This document shows positions 16,188 to 24,053 of a stretch of 64,000 nt of DNA, one piece after another. How positions within the stretch are numbered: position 1 is the first letter of the stretch; every line of letters starts with the position of its first letter. Location of the stretch: contig CAZASN010000001.1 in assembly GCA_964487915.1 (NCBI GenBank), forward strand, positions 124,001 to 188,000, read 5' to 3'. The notes under the pieces are model-generated. The model was not told where the DNA came from. It saw only the letters and a program-made list of their open reading frames with translations, and did no database searches. Made by a program: the position numbers and the translations under genes. Source of the stretch: Proruminimicrobium sp964487915 (GTDB lineage: Bacteria; Elusimicrobiota; Endomicrobiia; Endomicrobiales; Endomicrobiaceae).

Positions 16188-16991
16188 TTGATAAAAACAA
16201 AAATTTCGGTAATTTTAGTGACAAGAAATTCAAAATCAGTGTTATTTAATTGTTTAAAAAGTTTAGATAATAACGATATCTTATCGTCATATAAAAATGC
16301 CGAATGGATTATTGTTGATAATGCAAGTTCAGACGGTTCAATAGAAGAAGTAAATAAGATATATCCCGATGTCAAAATTATAAAAAACAATGAAAATCTT
16401 GGTTTTGCCAAAGCCTGTAATCAGGGGATTAAAATTTCAACATCCGAATATCTGTTATTTATCAACACGGATACGGAGATACAACAAAACGCTATATCAA
16501 AATTATATGATTGTATAACCGGTGATACGGCTATAGGAGTTGTTGGTCCTCGTTTAATAAGAAAAAACGGTACGATTCAAAAATCCGCATATCCCGAAGC
16601 GACGTTGTTTACTGAAATTTTTAAACCGATAGTCAAACTTTATGTTTCAATAAAAGAAAATTTTTACTCTTTAAACAAACCAAATACCGTCCGGTCATTG
16701 AGAGGAGCCTGTTTTATGGTAAGCAGGGAAACCGTTAATGCTGCGGGGCTATTTGATGAACAATATTTTTTCTATCTTGAAGAAACTGATTTGTTCAGAA
16801 GAATAAGGCTTAACGGTAAAAAAATATGTTATTTCCCCGATTCAAAAGTTTATCATTACGGAGGACTCGGAAGCGATGATAAAATGACTTTTGATAAAAA
16901 GAAAATGTATAACCGGTCTCTTTTAAAGTATTTTGCTAAAAACAGAAATAAATTTGAGAATTTAGTTATAAAAAAAATTATAGGTGATTAA
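16188..16991 (+). CDS. GT2 family glycosyltransferase, rhamnosyltransferase-like
   Basis: The 267-residue protein starts with ISVILVTRNSKSVLFNCLKSL, followed by IVDNASSDGS, ENLGFAKACNQGI and the DxD-type NTDTE. RGACFMVSRE and FDEQYFFYLEETDLFRRIR are the acceptor-side blocks seen in rhamnosyl- and related O-antigen transferases. The start codon is TTG at 16188, 10 bp after the previous gene; no better ATG precedes the conserved beta-strand. The end overlaps the ribosome-binding site of the next gene. Substrate unknown. Confidence 0.88.
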   Translation: MIKTKISVILVTRNSKSVLFNCLKSLDNNDILSSYKNAEWIIVDNASSDGSIEEVNKIYPDVKIIKNNENLGFAKACNQGIKISTSEYLLFINTDTEIQQNAISKLYDCITGDTAIGVVGPRLIRKNGTIQKSAYPEATLFTEIFKPIVKLYVSIKENFYSLNKPNTVRSLRGACFMVSRETVNAAGLFDEQYFFYLEETDLFRRIRLNGKKICYFPDSKVYHYGGLGSDDKMTFDKKKMYNRSLLKYFAKNRNKFENLVIKKIIGD

Positions 16992-16992
16992 A

Positions 16993-17745
16993 ATGAAAAT
17001 ATCTCTTGTAATGATAACAAAAAATGAAGAGCAGAATATAAAAAAATCTCTTTTAAGCGTTATTGATTTGGTTGATGAAATCATAATCGTTGACAGCGGT
17101 TCCGATGACAAAACGATTGAAATCGCAAAACAATTCGGCGCCGTCATAAAAGAAAGAGTTTTTGATTCTTTTACAAACCAAAAAAACTATGCCCTTTCTC
17201 TTGCGGCAAACGAGTGGGTTCTGCATCTTGACGCTGATGAGTTTGTTTCTTCAGATTTGAAAGAAGAAATAAAACAGACTTTGGAAAATACCGGATATGA
17301 CGCTTTTTATCTGACAAGAAATAATTTTTTTCTCGGCAGACGTATGAAATATGCGGGACTTGCCGGTGAAAAAAGATTGAGGCTTGCAAAAAAAAGTTTG
17401 TCAAAATACACTGGCGGGTTAATACACGAAGAGCTTGTAGTTAACGGCAAAACCGGATATATGAAAAATGCGTTTGAGCATCATCCTTATCCGACGCTTG
17501 ATAATTTTTTTACAAAATTTGACCAATATACTACGCTTGGCGCAATGAAAATGTATGAAAGAAATAAAAAATTTCATATTGTGCATGTTGCATTCAGGCC
17601 GATTCTTGAATTTTTTAAAAGATATGTTTTCAGACTTGGTTTTTTGGACGGGTTGGAAGGTTTTGTTTGGGCTGTTTTAGGAACATTCTATGTTTTTGTC
17701 AAATATATAAAGTTATGGCAGTTGGAAAAAAATAAAAAAAGTTAA
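16993..17745 (+). CDS. GT2 glycosyltransferase of the WaaE/KdtX type
   Basis: This protein of about 250 residues resembles the lipopolysaccharide core glucosyltransferases WaaE/KdtX. Recognisable blocks are ISLVMITKNEEQNI, EIIIVDSGSDDKT, KNYALSLAANEWVLHLDADEF (with the metal-binding DAD), GLIHEELVVNG and FRPILEFFKRYVFRLGFLDG near the end. The ATG at 16993 is preferred over GTG 16984, because the latter lies inside the AGGTGA ribosome-binding site. The probable role is adding a sugar to the inner core in the cytoplasm; exact specificity is inference. Confidence 0.86.
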   Translation: MKISLVMITKNEEQNIKKSLLSVIDLVDEIIIVDSGSDDKTIEIAKQFGAVIKERVFDSFTNQKNYALSLAANEWVLHLDADEFVSSDLKEEIKQTLENTGYDAFYLTRNNFFLGRRMKYAGLAGEKRLRLAKKSLSKYTGGLIHEELVVNGKTGYMKNAFEHHPYPTLDNFFTKFDQYTTLGAMKMYERNKKFHIVHVAFRPILEFFKRYVFRLGFLDGLEGFVWAVLGTFYVFVKYIKLWQLEKNKKS

Positions 17746-17752
17746 ATTAAAT

Positions 17753-18976
17753 ATGATAAATTTTCTTTTGAAATTAAATTATTTATTCGCAACTGGCATT
17801 ATATTTACGCATATTGCGGGCTATATTCTTTCTTTTGCGTCATTATTGTTTTTTTATAAAAATCGGGAACGGTTAAAACAAGAAAAGATTTTTACCGCGA
17901 TGTGTTTATTTTTAGGATACGGATTTGTTTTAGCTTTTTTTGCGGAAGATAAAACAAGCGCTTTTTCCGAAATGTTTAATTATTTTGCAAGTTGGGTTCC
18001 TCCGTTTGTATTAGGTTATTATATTACCGATAAAATTTCAAAATATAAAGTGTTGATGCTTTATTTTGCCGTGTTTACAATTGTTGCAGTATTGTCGGTT
18101 TTAGCGTATTACGGATTATTTTATAAGCAGATTTTCAACGGGCATTTTGCCGGCGAAGGTTTGTACGGCCATGTAAACGCATTAATTTGGCATATATCAT
18201 TGGGGGCAATATGCGTGATGATTTCGGGAATATCATTGATATTTTTGTTGTTTAAACCGGATTTAAGCAATAAAAAACAAATATTGTTATCAATATTTTC
18301 TATTTTTTGGATAATAGTATTAGTATTGACAGGTTCCAGAGGTTATTATATAGCGGGTTTTATTACTTACTGCATGATTTTTATTTATTATATTTATAAA
18401 TTTAAAAAAATAAAAATACCTCTGGCGGTTATAAGCGTTTCAATCATATTGGCGGGAATAATTTATTTTACGAACCCGTATATACGGCAAAGACTGAAAA
18501 ATACAAGTTTAAATTCTGAAAGCAGCGTTACTTACAGATTAAGCGCATACCCGATAGCATTTGAAATATTTAAAAAAGCTCCGTTGTTCGGAGTCGGACC
18601 GATGCAGACTGTTAACCGGAATGAAATTCAAAATTCCAATCTTGTTGCCTCAAGACATTTGCACAGCTTGTATCTTAATCTTATTACCCAATTCGGTTTA
18701 ATAGGTTTTGCCTTATTCGGGTACTTGATATTCCAAATACTTAAGAGATTATATGATGTATATAGTCGGGAAAACTCATTATTTGCGCTTGCGATGATAT
18801 TTGCGTGGATGTCTCTTTTAATAGGCGAAAATTTTGATACTATTCTCAGAGGACCGAGAGTCGCAATGGATTATTTTTGGATTACGGGGCTTATTCTCGG
18901 AGGCACATGTTGGAAGCTTGGCAGCTTAGAAGCTGAGAAGCTTAGCAAAGACAACGGCAAAAACAAAAGAAGCTAA
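17753..18976 (+). CDS. O-antigen ligase (WaaL-like) family membrane protein
   Basis: This 407-residue integral membrane protein has about ten hydrophobic segments and a periplasmic loop containing SSVTYRLSAYPIAFEIFKKAPLFGVGP and ASRHLHSLYLNLITQFGLIG in part, the Wzy_C pattern with the conserved His of the ligase/polymerase family. It would join or polymerise O-antigen on the periplasmic side. The normal C-terminus seems to end near MDYFWITGLILGG. The last 20 or so residues (KLGSLEAEKLSK and beyond) are encoded by the repeat at 18911-19013 and are probably an accidental tail. Confidence 0.82.
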   Translation: MINFLLKLNYLFATGIIFTHIAGYILSFASLLFFYKNRERLKQEKIFTAMCLFLGYGFVLAFFAEDKTSAFSEMFNYFASWVPPFVLGYYITDKISKYKVLMLYFAVFTIVAVLSVLAYYGLFYKQIFNGHFAGEGLYGHVNALIWHISLGAICVMISGISLIFLLFKPDLSNKKQILLSIFSIFWIIVLVLTGSRGYYIAGFITYCMIFIYYIYKFKKIKIPLAVISVSIILAGIIYFTNPYIRQRLKNTSLNSESSVTYRLSAYPIAFEIFKKAPLFGVGPMQTVNRNEIQNSNLVASRHLHSLYLNLITQFGLIGFALFGYLIFQILKRLYDVYSRENSLFALAMIFAWMSLLIGENFDTILRGPRVAMDYFWITGLILGGTCWKLGSLEAEKLSKDNGKNKRS

Positions 18977-19013
18977 GAAGTTGGGAAGTTTAGAGGCTGA
19001 GAAGCTTAGCAAA
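18911..19013 (+). repeat. Left repeat block of the four-helix-bundle unit
   Basis: Two 27-bp direct copies of an AGCTTAGAAGCTGAGAAGCT-type unit lie at 18923-18949 and 18987-19013 (25 of 27 bases identical). Both encode GSLEAEKLSK in the same frame. The 15 bases at 18928-18942 are exactly inverted at 19459-19473 and 19567-19581. Confidence 0.85.
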
Positions 19014-19067
19014 AAACAAACTCAGAATAAGCTGAGGACTAACTATAATAAAATTCTTGGAGATTTT

Positions 19068-19412
19068 GTGTACAGAGATTTAGAAATTTGGAAAGAATCT
19101 ATATCGTTAATAAAAAAAATATATTTAATTGCAAATGAATTGCCAAAATCTGAAGAATATAATTTGAAACAACAACTGAAGAGAGCAATTATTTCTGTTG
19201 CTTTAAATATTGCCGAAGGTAAAAATAGAAAATCAGCAAAAGATTTTGCCAATTTTTTAAGTATAGCTTCAGGTTCACTGTCTGAAACTTCTGCTATATT
19301 AAGAATATGTGTTGAACTTGATTTTTTGAAAGAGAGTAATAATATAAACGCTGATATTGAAGTGCTAAATAAGAGAATTAATGCATTAAGAATGTGTTTG
19401 TTAAAAAAATAG
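19068..19412 (+). CDS. Four-helix-bundle protein (23S rRNA intervening-sequence / bIVP family)
   Basis: The product of about 114 residues has the family signature YRDLEIWKESISLIKKIY at the N-terminus, then LKQQLKRAIISVALNIAEG and a C-terminal helix pair. Homologues occur inside 23S rRNA intervening sequences and as the Avd accessory protein of diversity-generating retroelements; the function elsewhere is unknown. The GTG at 19068 is chosen because GGAG (19059-19062) precedes it and family members begin here; TATAAT at 19044-19049 could be its -10. A longer reading from 18981 would add repeat-encoded residues and is less likely. No reverse transcriptase is nearby. Confidence 0.75.
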   Translation: MYRDLEIWKESISLIKKIYLIANELPKSEEYNLKQQLKRAIISVALNIAEGKNRKSAKDFANFLSIASGSLSETSAILRICVELDFLKESNNINADIEVLNKRINALRMCLLKK

Positions 19413-19456
19413 GATTAAATTTACTGCTTTTATTCTTTTCTGCGGTTATTGTTGCC

Positions 19457-19581
19457 CCAGCTTCTCAGCTTCTGTTGTTAAAGTTGTTGCCAAGCTTCCA
19501 AGCTGCCCAACTTCCCATCTTCCCATCTTCGGTTGTTAAAGTTGTTGCCAAGCTTCCAAGCTGCCTAGCTTCTCAGCTTCT
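19457..19581 (+). repeat. Right repeat block of the four-helix-bundle unit
   Basis: A 34-bp exact direct repeat (beginning GTTGTTAAAGTTGTTGCC) occurs at 19474-19507 and 19532-19565. Each side is flanked by AGCTTCTCAGCTTCT (19459-19473, 19567-19581), the inverse of the left block. CTTCCCATCTTCCCATCTTC lies between the direct copies. The block ends inside the stop codon of the gene on the other strand. Confidence 0.85.
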
Positions 19582-20974
19582 AATAAGAGCCTTTCGGAAA
19601 CAGTACAATCCAAATAGTTTTAAACAATATTTTCAAATCCAGCCCGAAACTCCAGTGTTCTACGTAAAAAACGTCAAGTTCTATTCTTTTTTCATCGCTT
19701 AATAAAGATCTTCCTGAAACCTGCCAAAGCCCGGTTATTCCCGGCAAAACTCTGAGTCTTTTTTTTGATTTGCCGTAAAATGCTTCTTCCACCTGTTTAG
19801 CTTCCCATAAAACAAGAGGTCTTGGACCCACAAGGCTCATATCGCCTTTTAAAACATTAAACAACTGAGGTATTTCGTCTATGCTGTATTTTCTTATAAA
19901 AGCTCCGACTTTTGTTATTCTGGGATCTTTTTTTACCTTAAAAAAAACGCCTTCTTTTGAATCATTATCGCTTTTAATGTCTTCAAGTTGTTTATCGGCA
20001 TCGGCGATCATAGAACGGAATTTATAAAACTTAAAATGTTTGCCTCTGTATCCCTGTCTTGTCTGCGTATAAATAATATTGCCTTTGCTTTCCAGTTTGA
20101 TTAAAACAATCAACAGCAGCAAAAAGGGCGACAATAATATAAGCGCTGAAATAGAAATGATAACATCAATAAATCTCTTAAAAAAATATTCAATTCCGGT
20201 CAGCGAATTTGAAATAAACTGAAAAACCGGTATTCCTAACGCCGAATCAACTGAAATTTCTCCTCTGCAAATTTGAATCTCGCTTGGCAAAACTTTAAAT
20301 ATGACGTCGTTATATTCGGCCCAGTCATAAAAAGACAATATATCAGCGTCCGACATTGCGTGATCTACTATTATTATCTGTTTTATTTGTTTTTTAAGTA
20401 TAAGATCTTTTACCTTTCCCAAATCCTGTAATTTTAGAATAAAAGGGAAGTAAAAAACTTTATTTATCGGATTATTTTTAAATATGTCTCTGTATTTTTT
20501 TGTATGTTTCCCTATCATTAAGATGGGATTCCTTTTGTTCAACAGTTTAAAAATATACCCGATAAGAGTTTGCAAAAGCTGTCTGGACAAGACCATAAAA
20601 AAGGCCAGATTAATCCACAGAAAAATAAAAATTGATCTTGAATAATCTACTTTTACGAGAAATGAAAAAACTATGCAGGATAGAATAAATATTGAAACGG
20701 CTTTGATGCTTCTTGCCAATTCGTCCATAGGAACGGCAAAAAAATATTTGTAATTTTTTGATACGTTAATGATTATCAGCCATAAAGGTATTATGAATTT
20801 CATTGCAGACAGATATTTATATATGAAAATACCGTCAACTGGCTGTTGTATGAAAAAACCGTCAAAAATAAAAAATCGGAGATAAAATGCGGATAAAGAC
20901 GCTAAAACAAGCGTAATTGTATCCGAAATAAGAAATAAAAAAAATAATGAAATTTTTTTCTTGGAAATTCTCAT
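19580..20974 (-). CDS. Polyprenyl-phosphate sugar-1-phosphate transferase (WbaP/WcaJ-like)
   Basis: This 464-residue initiating transferase has four to five N-terminal membrane segments, a central CoA-binding-like domain, then a membrane re-entrant helix (KRFIDVIISISALILLSPF). The catalytic sugar-transferase domain contains YRGKHFKFYKFRSM, SIDEIPQLFNVLKGDMSLVGPRP and LPGITGLWQVSGRS. It would move a sugar phosphate from a UDP-sugar to undecaprenyl phosphate, the first step of O-antigen or exopolysaccharide assembly. An extended -10 box lies only 10 bp upstream of its ATG. Its TAG stop (19580-19582) overlaps the end of the repeat block. Confidence 0.92.
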   Translation of the reverse strand: MRISKKKISLFFLFLISDTITLVLASLSAFYLRFFIFDGFFIQQPVDGIFIYKYLSAMKFIIPLWLIIINVSKNYKYFFAVPMDELARSIKAVSIFILSCIVFSFLVKVDYSRSIFIFLWINLAFFMVLSRQLLQTLIGYIFKLLNKRNPILMIGKHTKKYRDIFKNNPINKVFYFPFILKLQDLGKVKDLILKKQIKQIIIVDHAMSDADILSFYDWAEYNDVIFKVLPSEIQICRGEISVDSALGIPVFQFISNSLTGIEYFFKRFIDVIISISALILLSPFLLLLIVLIKLESKGNIIYTQTRQGYRGKHFKFYKFRSMIADADKQLEDIKSDNDSKEGVFFKVKKDPRITKVGAFIRKYSIDEIPQLFNVLKGDMSLVGPRPLVLWEAKQVEEAFYGKSKKRLRVLPGITGLWQVSGRSLLSDEKRIELDVFYVEHWSFGLDLKILFKTIWIVLFPKGSY

Positions 20975-20983
20975 AACCGTTAT

Positions 20984-20992
20984 ATTATAGCA
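20984..20992 (-). promoter_or_regulatory. Extended -10 promoter for the sugar-transferase gene
   Basis: On the minus strand TGCTATAAT occupies 20992 down to 20984. A start about 7 bp downstream would fall near 20977, leaving only about 3 bases before the ATG at 20974, so the mRNA would be nearly leaderless. The site is in the 23-bp gap after the upstream operon. Confidence 0.55.
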
Positions 20993-20997
20993 ATAAA

Positions 20998-21867
20998 TTA
21001 CTTTTTAGTTTTTATATATACGAAAATAAGCACAAAAAACCTTGCTATTTTATAATACCATGCGTTTTTGTAGTATTTATCGTAATAGATAAGAAAAGAG
21101 TCGTAAAAATGGTTTGATATGTTTTTTTGGGTTTGTGAATTTGAACTTGAAAGCCCCGATTTATATTTATGATGTATTATTTCAACATCCGGATAATATA
21201 TTATTTTATAGCCTGCCAGCCTGAAACGCCTGCATAAGTCCATGTCCTCCGAATACATAAAAAAACGTTCGTCAAAATATCCGATTTTTTTTAAAATATC
21301 ATTTTTCATCAGCATGCACGCTCCGGTAACTGCGTCAACTTCGTGCATTGTTGAAAAATCTTTATAAAGCATATGGTATTTTGTAAAAAATTTAATTTTT
21401 GGGAATAATTTCTCAAATCCGGAAAAATAAAAGAAAACATCCAAAAGAGACGGTTCGCCTCTGTGGCATGCCGGATCAATTTGTCCGTTGCCGAGCATAA
21501 GTTTAGGCGTTATTATGCCGGTTTCAGGGTTGTCTTCAAGATGCAGGATAAGGCTGTCAATAGTTTTTGATTTTTCGGTAAGTTCCATATCGGAATTCAA
21601 CAGCATTATATAATCGGCTTTTGATTCTTTTAAAGCCAGATTATTGCCTCTTGAAAAACCAAGATTTTTTTCGGCTTTGATAAGATTTATTTGAGGATAT
21701 TCCGTTTTCAAAAAATCAACCGTATTATCGGTGCTTGCGTTATCTACAACCGTAATTATGATATTATGTTTTGAATACGGCATATAAAACCGTTTTAAAG
21801 AGTTTAATGTTTTCTTTAACCATTCAAAAGAATTATAACTGACAATTATAATTTCAAGCGTTTTCAT
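20998..21867 (-). CDS. GT2 family glycosyltransferase, rhamnosyltransferase-like
   Basis: The 289-residue protein has LEIIIVSYNSFEWLKKTLNSL at its start, VVDNASTDNTV, EKNLGFSRGNNLAL and the metal motif LNSDMEL. The acceptor-side blocks VTGACMLMKND and FDERFFMYSEDMDLCRRFRLAGY are typical of rhamnosyl and related O-antigen transferases, as is the IIHHKYKS histidine region. The start overlaps the end of the preceding membrane-protein gene by 14 bp, so it is the last gene of the minus-strand operon that begins at 27051. Specific sugar unknown. Confidence 0.9.
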   Translation of the reverse strand: MKTLEIIIVSYNSFEWLKKTLNSLKRFYMPYSKHNIIITVVDNASTDNTVDFLKTEYPQINLIKAEKNLGFSRGNNLALKESKADYIMLLNSDMELTEKSKTIDSLILHLEDNPETGIITPKLMLGNGQIDPACHRGEPSLLDVFFYFSGFEKLFPKIKFFTKYHMLYKDFSTMHEVDAVTGACMLMKNDILKKIGYFDERFFMYSEDMDLCRRFRLAGYKIIYYPDVEIIHHKYKSGLSSSNSQTQKNISNHFYDSFLIYYDKYYKNAWYYKIARFFVLIFVYIKTKK

Positions 21868-23170
21868 TTTTATTTTGTTCCAAAAACAGTTTTTTTGAAT
21901 AATAGTACATAAAGATAAATATCCATAATCCGTCAGAATAATACGAACCGTTTCGTAACAGCCTTAATAATATGTATATCAAGCACGCATTATTAATAAT
22001 TATAAAATAATTTGTTTTATTCTGAAAAGATAAATCAAAAATATAATTGTAAAATAAAAATATCAGTAAAAGCGTAATGCCGAAAAGACCGAGTTCGGAT
22101 AATATTCGAAATGAAGTATTTACAACGTCTTCGCTTGAAATCTGAAAGAACTTTTTATAATGAAATTTCTTATAAATTTCAAGGGCGTGTTCGGGATATG
22201 TGTAAGAACCGAGGCCTGTTCCGAAAAAAGGTTTATGTTTAAAATCGTCAAACGCTCTTTTCGCATGAAGCGCCAGATAATAAGATGACATGTTTACATA
22301 TTCTTTGGTTTCTTTGTTTTTAAGATTTACGGAATGAGTAAGTTGTTTGTATGTGTAAAAAAATCTTTCAGACACGGCGTTTTTGCCTAAGCAAAACAGA
22401 AACAGTCCTGTGATTATGAATAATAACATTCTTGAAAATTTTATTTGCCGGATATTCCAAAACAATATTGATGCAAAAGAGAGAAAAATACCGGTGTAAC
22501 CTAAAGACGAATAAGTTAAAAATACGCATAAAATAATCGTTATATTTCTCAATTGTACGATAAGAGACTGACGCGCTTTTGTTAAAAACGACGTTAAGGC
22601 TATATAAAAAGCCGGCATCATGGCATAAATTAAAAACGACGGTTCATTTGTCAGGCTTGTTACGCGCAGCATGTTTCCGGAAAAACTCAATTGGTTATTA
22701 AGATGTATGTAATCGTAGAAATATCCGTATTTAAAATTTACAAAATGCGAATATTCCTGAAAAACTCCCACGGCGGCAAATATAAAGCATATTTTTATAT
22801 AAAGATTTACGATATATTCAAGATTATTTTTATTGTTAAAAACGAACATAAAAGAAATAAAAGCCGTAGCCGAAATAATAAGCCCCTGTTTTAAAAATAA
22901 GAAAAGGGTGTTGTTCCCGGCCGATATGTTATAAAGCGATACGGCGGCGATAAGCGCGGCCGCAGCCGCAATGAACCTGTGTTTTTTAACTAAATCAAAA
23001 AAATTAACGGATGATATAAAACTTTTGATATGTATTAAAAAATAAAAAATATAAATTAAATATGTAAATCTGATATCCGCAAATTTGCAGTCTATATACA
23101 GCGTAAAATCAAGAAACGGTATCAATAGAAACAGAAAATCAGCGGATTTGTATATAAATTTGGTATTCAT
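21854..23170 (-). CDS. O-antigen polymerase/ligase-like membrane protein
   Basis: The 438-residue protein has about eleven hydrophobic segments and a large loop (KNKETKEYVNMSSYYLALHAKRAF...KPFFGTGLGSYTYPEHAL) with the FGTGLGSY pattern common in Wzy/O-antigen ligase-type proteins. It is only distantly similar to the ligase-like protein at 17753, so one may polymerise repeat units while the other ligates them; that division is inference. It lies 10 bp downstream of one glycosyltransferase gene and overlaps the next by 14 bp. Confidence 0.72.
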   Translation of the reverse strand: MNTKFIYKSADFLFLLIPFLDFTLYIDCKFADIRFTYLIYIFYFLIHIKSFISSVNFFDLVKKHRFIAAAAALIAAVSLYNISAGNNTLFLFLKQGLIISATAFISFMFVFNNKNNLEYIVNLYIKICFIFAAVGVFQEYSHFVNFKYGYFYDYIHLNNQLSFSGNMLRVTSLTNEPSFLIYAMMPAFYIALTSFLTKARQSLIVQLRNITIILCVFLTYSSLGYTGIFLSFASILFWNIRQIKFSRMLLFIITGLFLFCLGKNAVSERFFYTYKQLTHSVNLKNKETKEYVNMSSYYLALHAKRAFDDFKHKPFFGTGLGSYTYPEHALEIYKKFHYKKFFQISSEDVVNTSFRILSELGLFGITLLLIFLFYNYIFDLSFQNKTNYFIIINNACLIYILLRLLRNGSYYSDGLWIFIFMYYYSKKLFLEQNKNENA

Positions 23171-23180
23171 TTTTTTATCA

Positions 23181-24053
23181 TTAACGGTTCAATATCCCGT
23201 CTATAAGACCTTTATATATATTTTTAATCTTTATAAATTTTTGTTTTTCAAATAATAATATTTTTAAAGGAGCCAATAAAACGGAGCTTTTCAGCAGCAA
23301 AAATATCATTGAAAAAGGCGCATAGCCGAAATAAGTTTTTAACATATATACCGCGTTTTTTGAACTGTAATATCTTCTTTGCGCGGATAAATTGGCTATT
23401 TTAAAAAATAACTTATAAACGGGTTTGCCTATTTCATGCATAAAATTTATGTTTTCGGCTGTTTTGCATTTAAACCCGTTTTTTCTTAATTTAAAACAAA
23501 AGTCCAAATCCACTTTATCTATAAAAAGTTTTTCTTCAAAAAAACCGATCGATGCAAACGCTTCGGTTTTTATAAGGCTGCCGGATGTTATAACCAGAGT
23601 TTTATCTTTCCATTTTATTTGTTCAATCGCCGGAAGCGAAAATGCTTCATTTGTTTCAATATCTATTTTTTCAATATAAGACGGAGCAATCAATACTGTT
23701 TTTTCTTTATCGGGCAGAGTTTTATAGGCTTTAAGCAGCAAATCGTACGTTCCCTGAAGAAATTCGCTGTCCTGGTCAAGAGTCAAAAGCCATTTATAAT
23801 TATTTTCAATGGCGTAACCGGCTCCCTGATTAAGAGCTTTTGCTATGCCGTAGTTCTGCTCATTGAATATAACTTTTGTTTTTCCGGACAAACCTAGTAA
23901 AATCTCTTTTGATTTTTCACTGCGGCTTGCGTTGTCTATAATTATAATTTCGTCAGCCTGTTTTTTTACCGAATCATATAATCTGACAAGCGCTTCGTCG
24001 GGTTCATAACTTATTATTACGGCGCATATCGTTTTATTTGCGGCTTCCGTCAT
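23181..24053 (-). CDS. GT2 family glycosyltransferase (paralogue of 25155-26024)
   Basis: This 290-residue GT2 enzyme of the rhamnosyltransferase type has ICAVIISYEPDEALVRLYDSV, EIIIIDNASRSEKSKEIL, EQNYGIAKALNQGAGYAIEN, the metal motif TLDQDSEF and FIDKVDLDFCFKLRKNGF. It is a close paralogue of the product at 25155-26024, with nearly the same block at every motif and the same C-terminal KIKNIYKGLIDGILN. The pair arose by duplication around the heptosyltransferase-type gene. The ATG overlaps the stop of that gene (ATGA). Confidence 0.9.
   Translation of the reverse strand: MTEAANKTICAVIISYEPDEALVRLYDSVKKQADEIIIIDNASRSEKSKEILLGLSGKTKVIFNEQNYGIAKALNQGAGYAIENNYKWLLTLDQDSEFLQGTYDLLLKAYKTLPDKEKTVLIAPSYIEKIDIETNEAFSLPAIEQIKWKDKTLVITSGSLIKTEAFASIGFFEEKLFIDKVDLDFCFKLRKNGFKCKTAENINFMHEIGKPVYKLFFKIANLSAQRRYYSSKNAVYMLKTYFGYAPFSMIFLLLKSSVLLAPLKILLFEKQKFIKIKNIYKGLIDGILNR

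Larger units (their letters stand above)
18911..19581. mobile_element. Putative small non-autonomous unit: inverted repeats around a four-helix-bundle gene
   Basis: A 670-bp stretch is bounded on both sides by AAGCTT/GCTGAG-rich repeat blocks in opposite orientation and contains one short gene. It separates two surface-polysaccharide genes. Repeat sequence forms the C-terminal tail of the upstream gene and supplies the stop codon of the convergent downstream gene, so it looks inserted or expanded between them. There is no transposase and no evident target-site duplication, so mobility is inference only. Confidence 0.4.

Noticed and set aside
18981..19412. Diversity-generating retroelement
   Set aside because: The four-helix-bundle protein resembles Avd, but there is no reverse transcriptase or template/variable repeat pair nearby.
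18911..19581. CRISPR array
   Set aside because: Repeats are few, irregular, partly inverted and without unique spacers; no cas genes.
19394..19702. A 102-residue plus-strand frame
   Set aside because: It consists of the repeat block and antisense of the sugar-transferase 3' end; no sign of a real protein.
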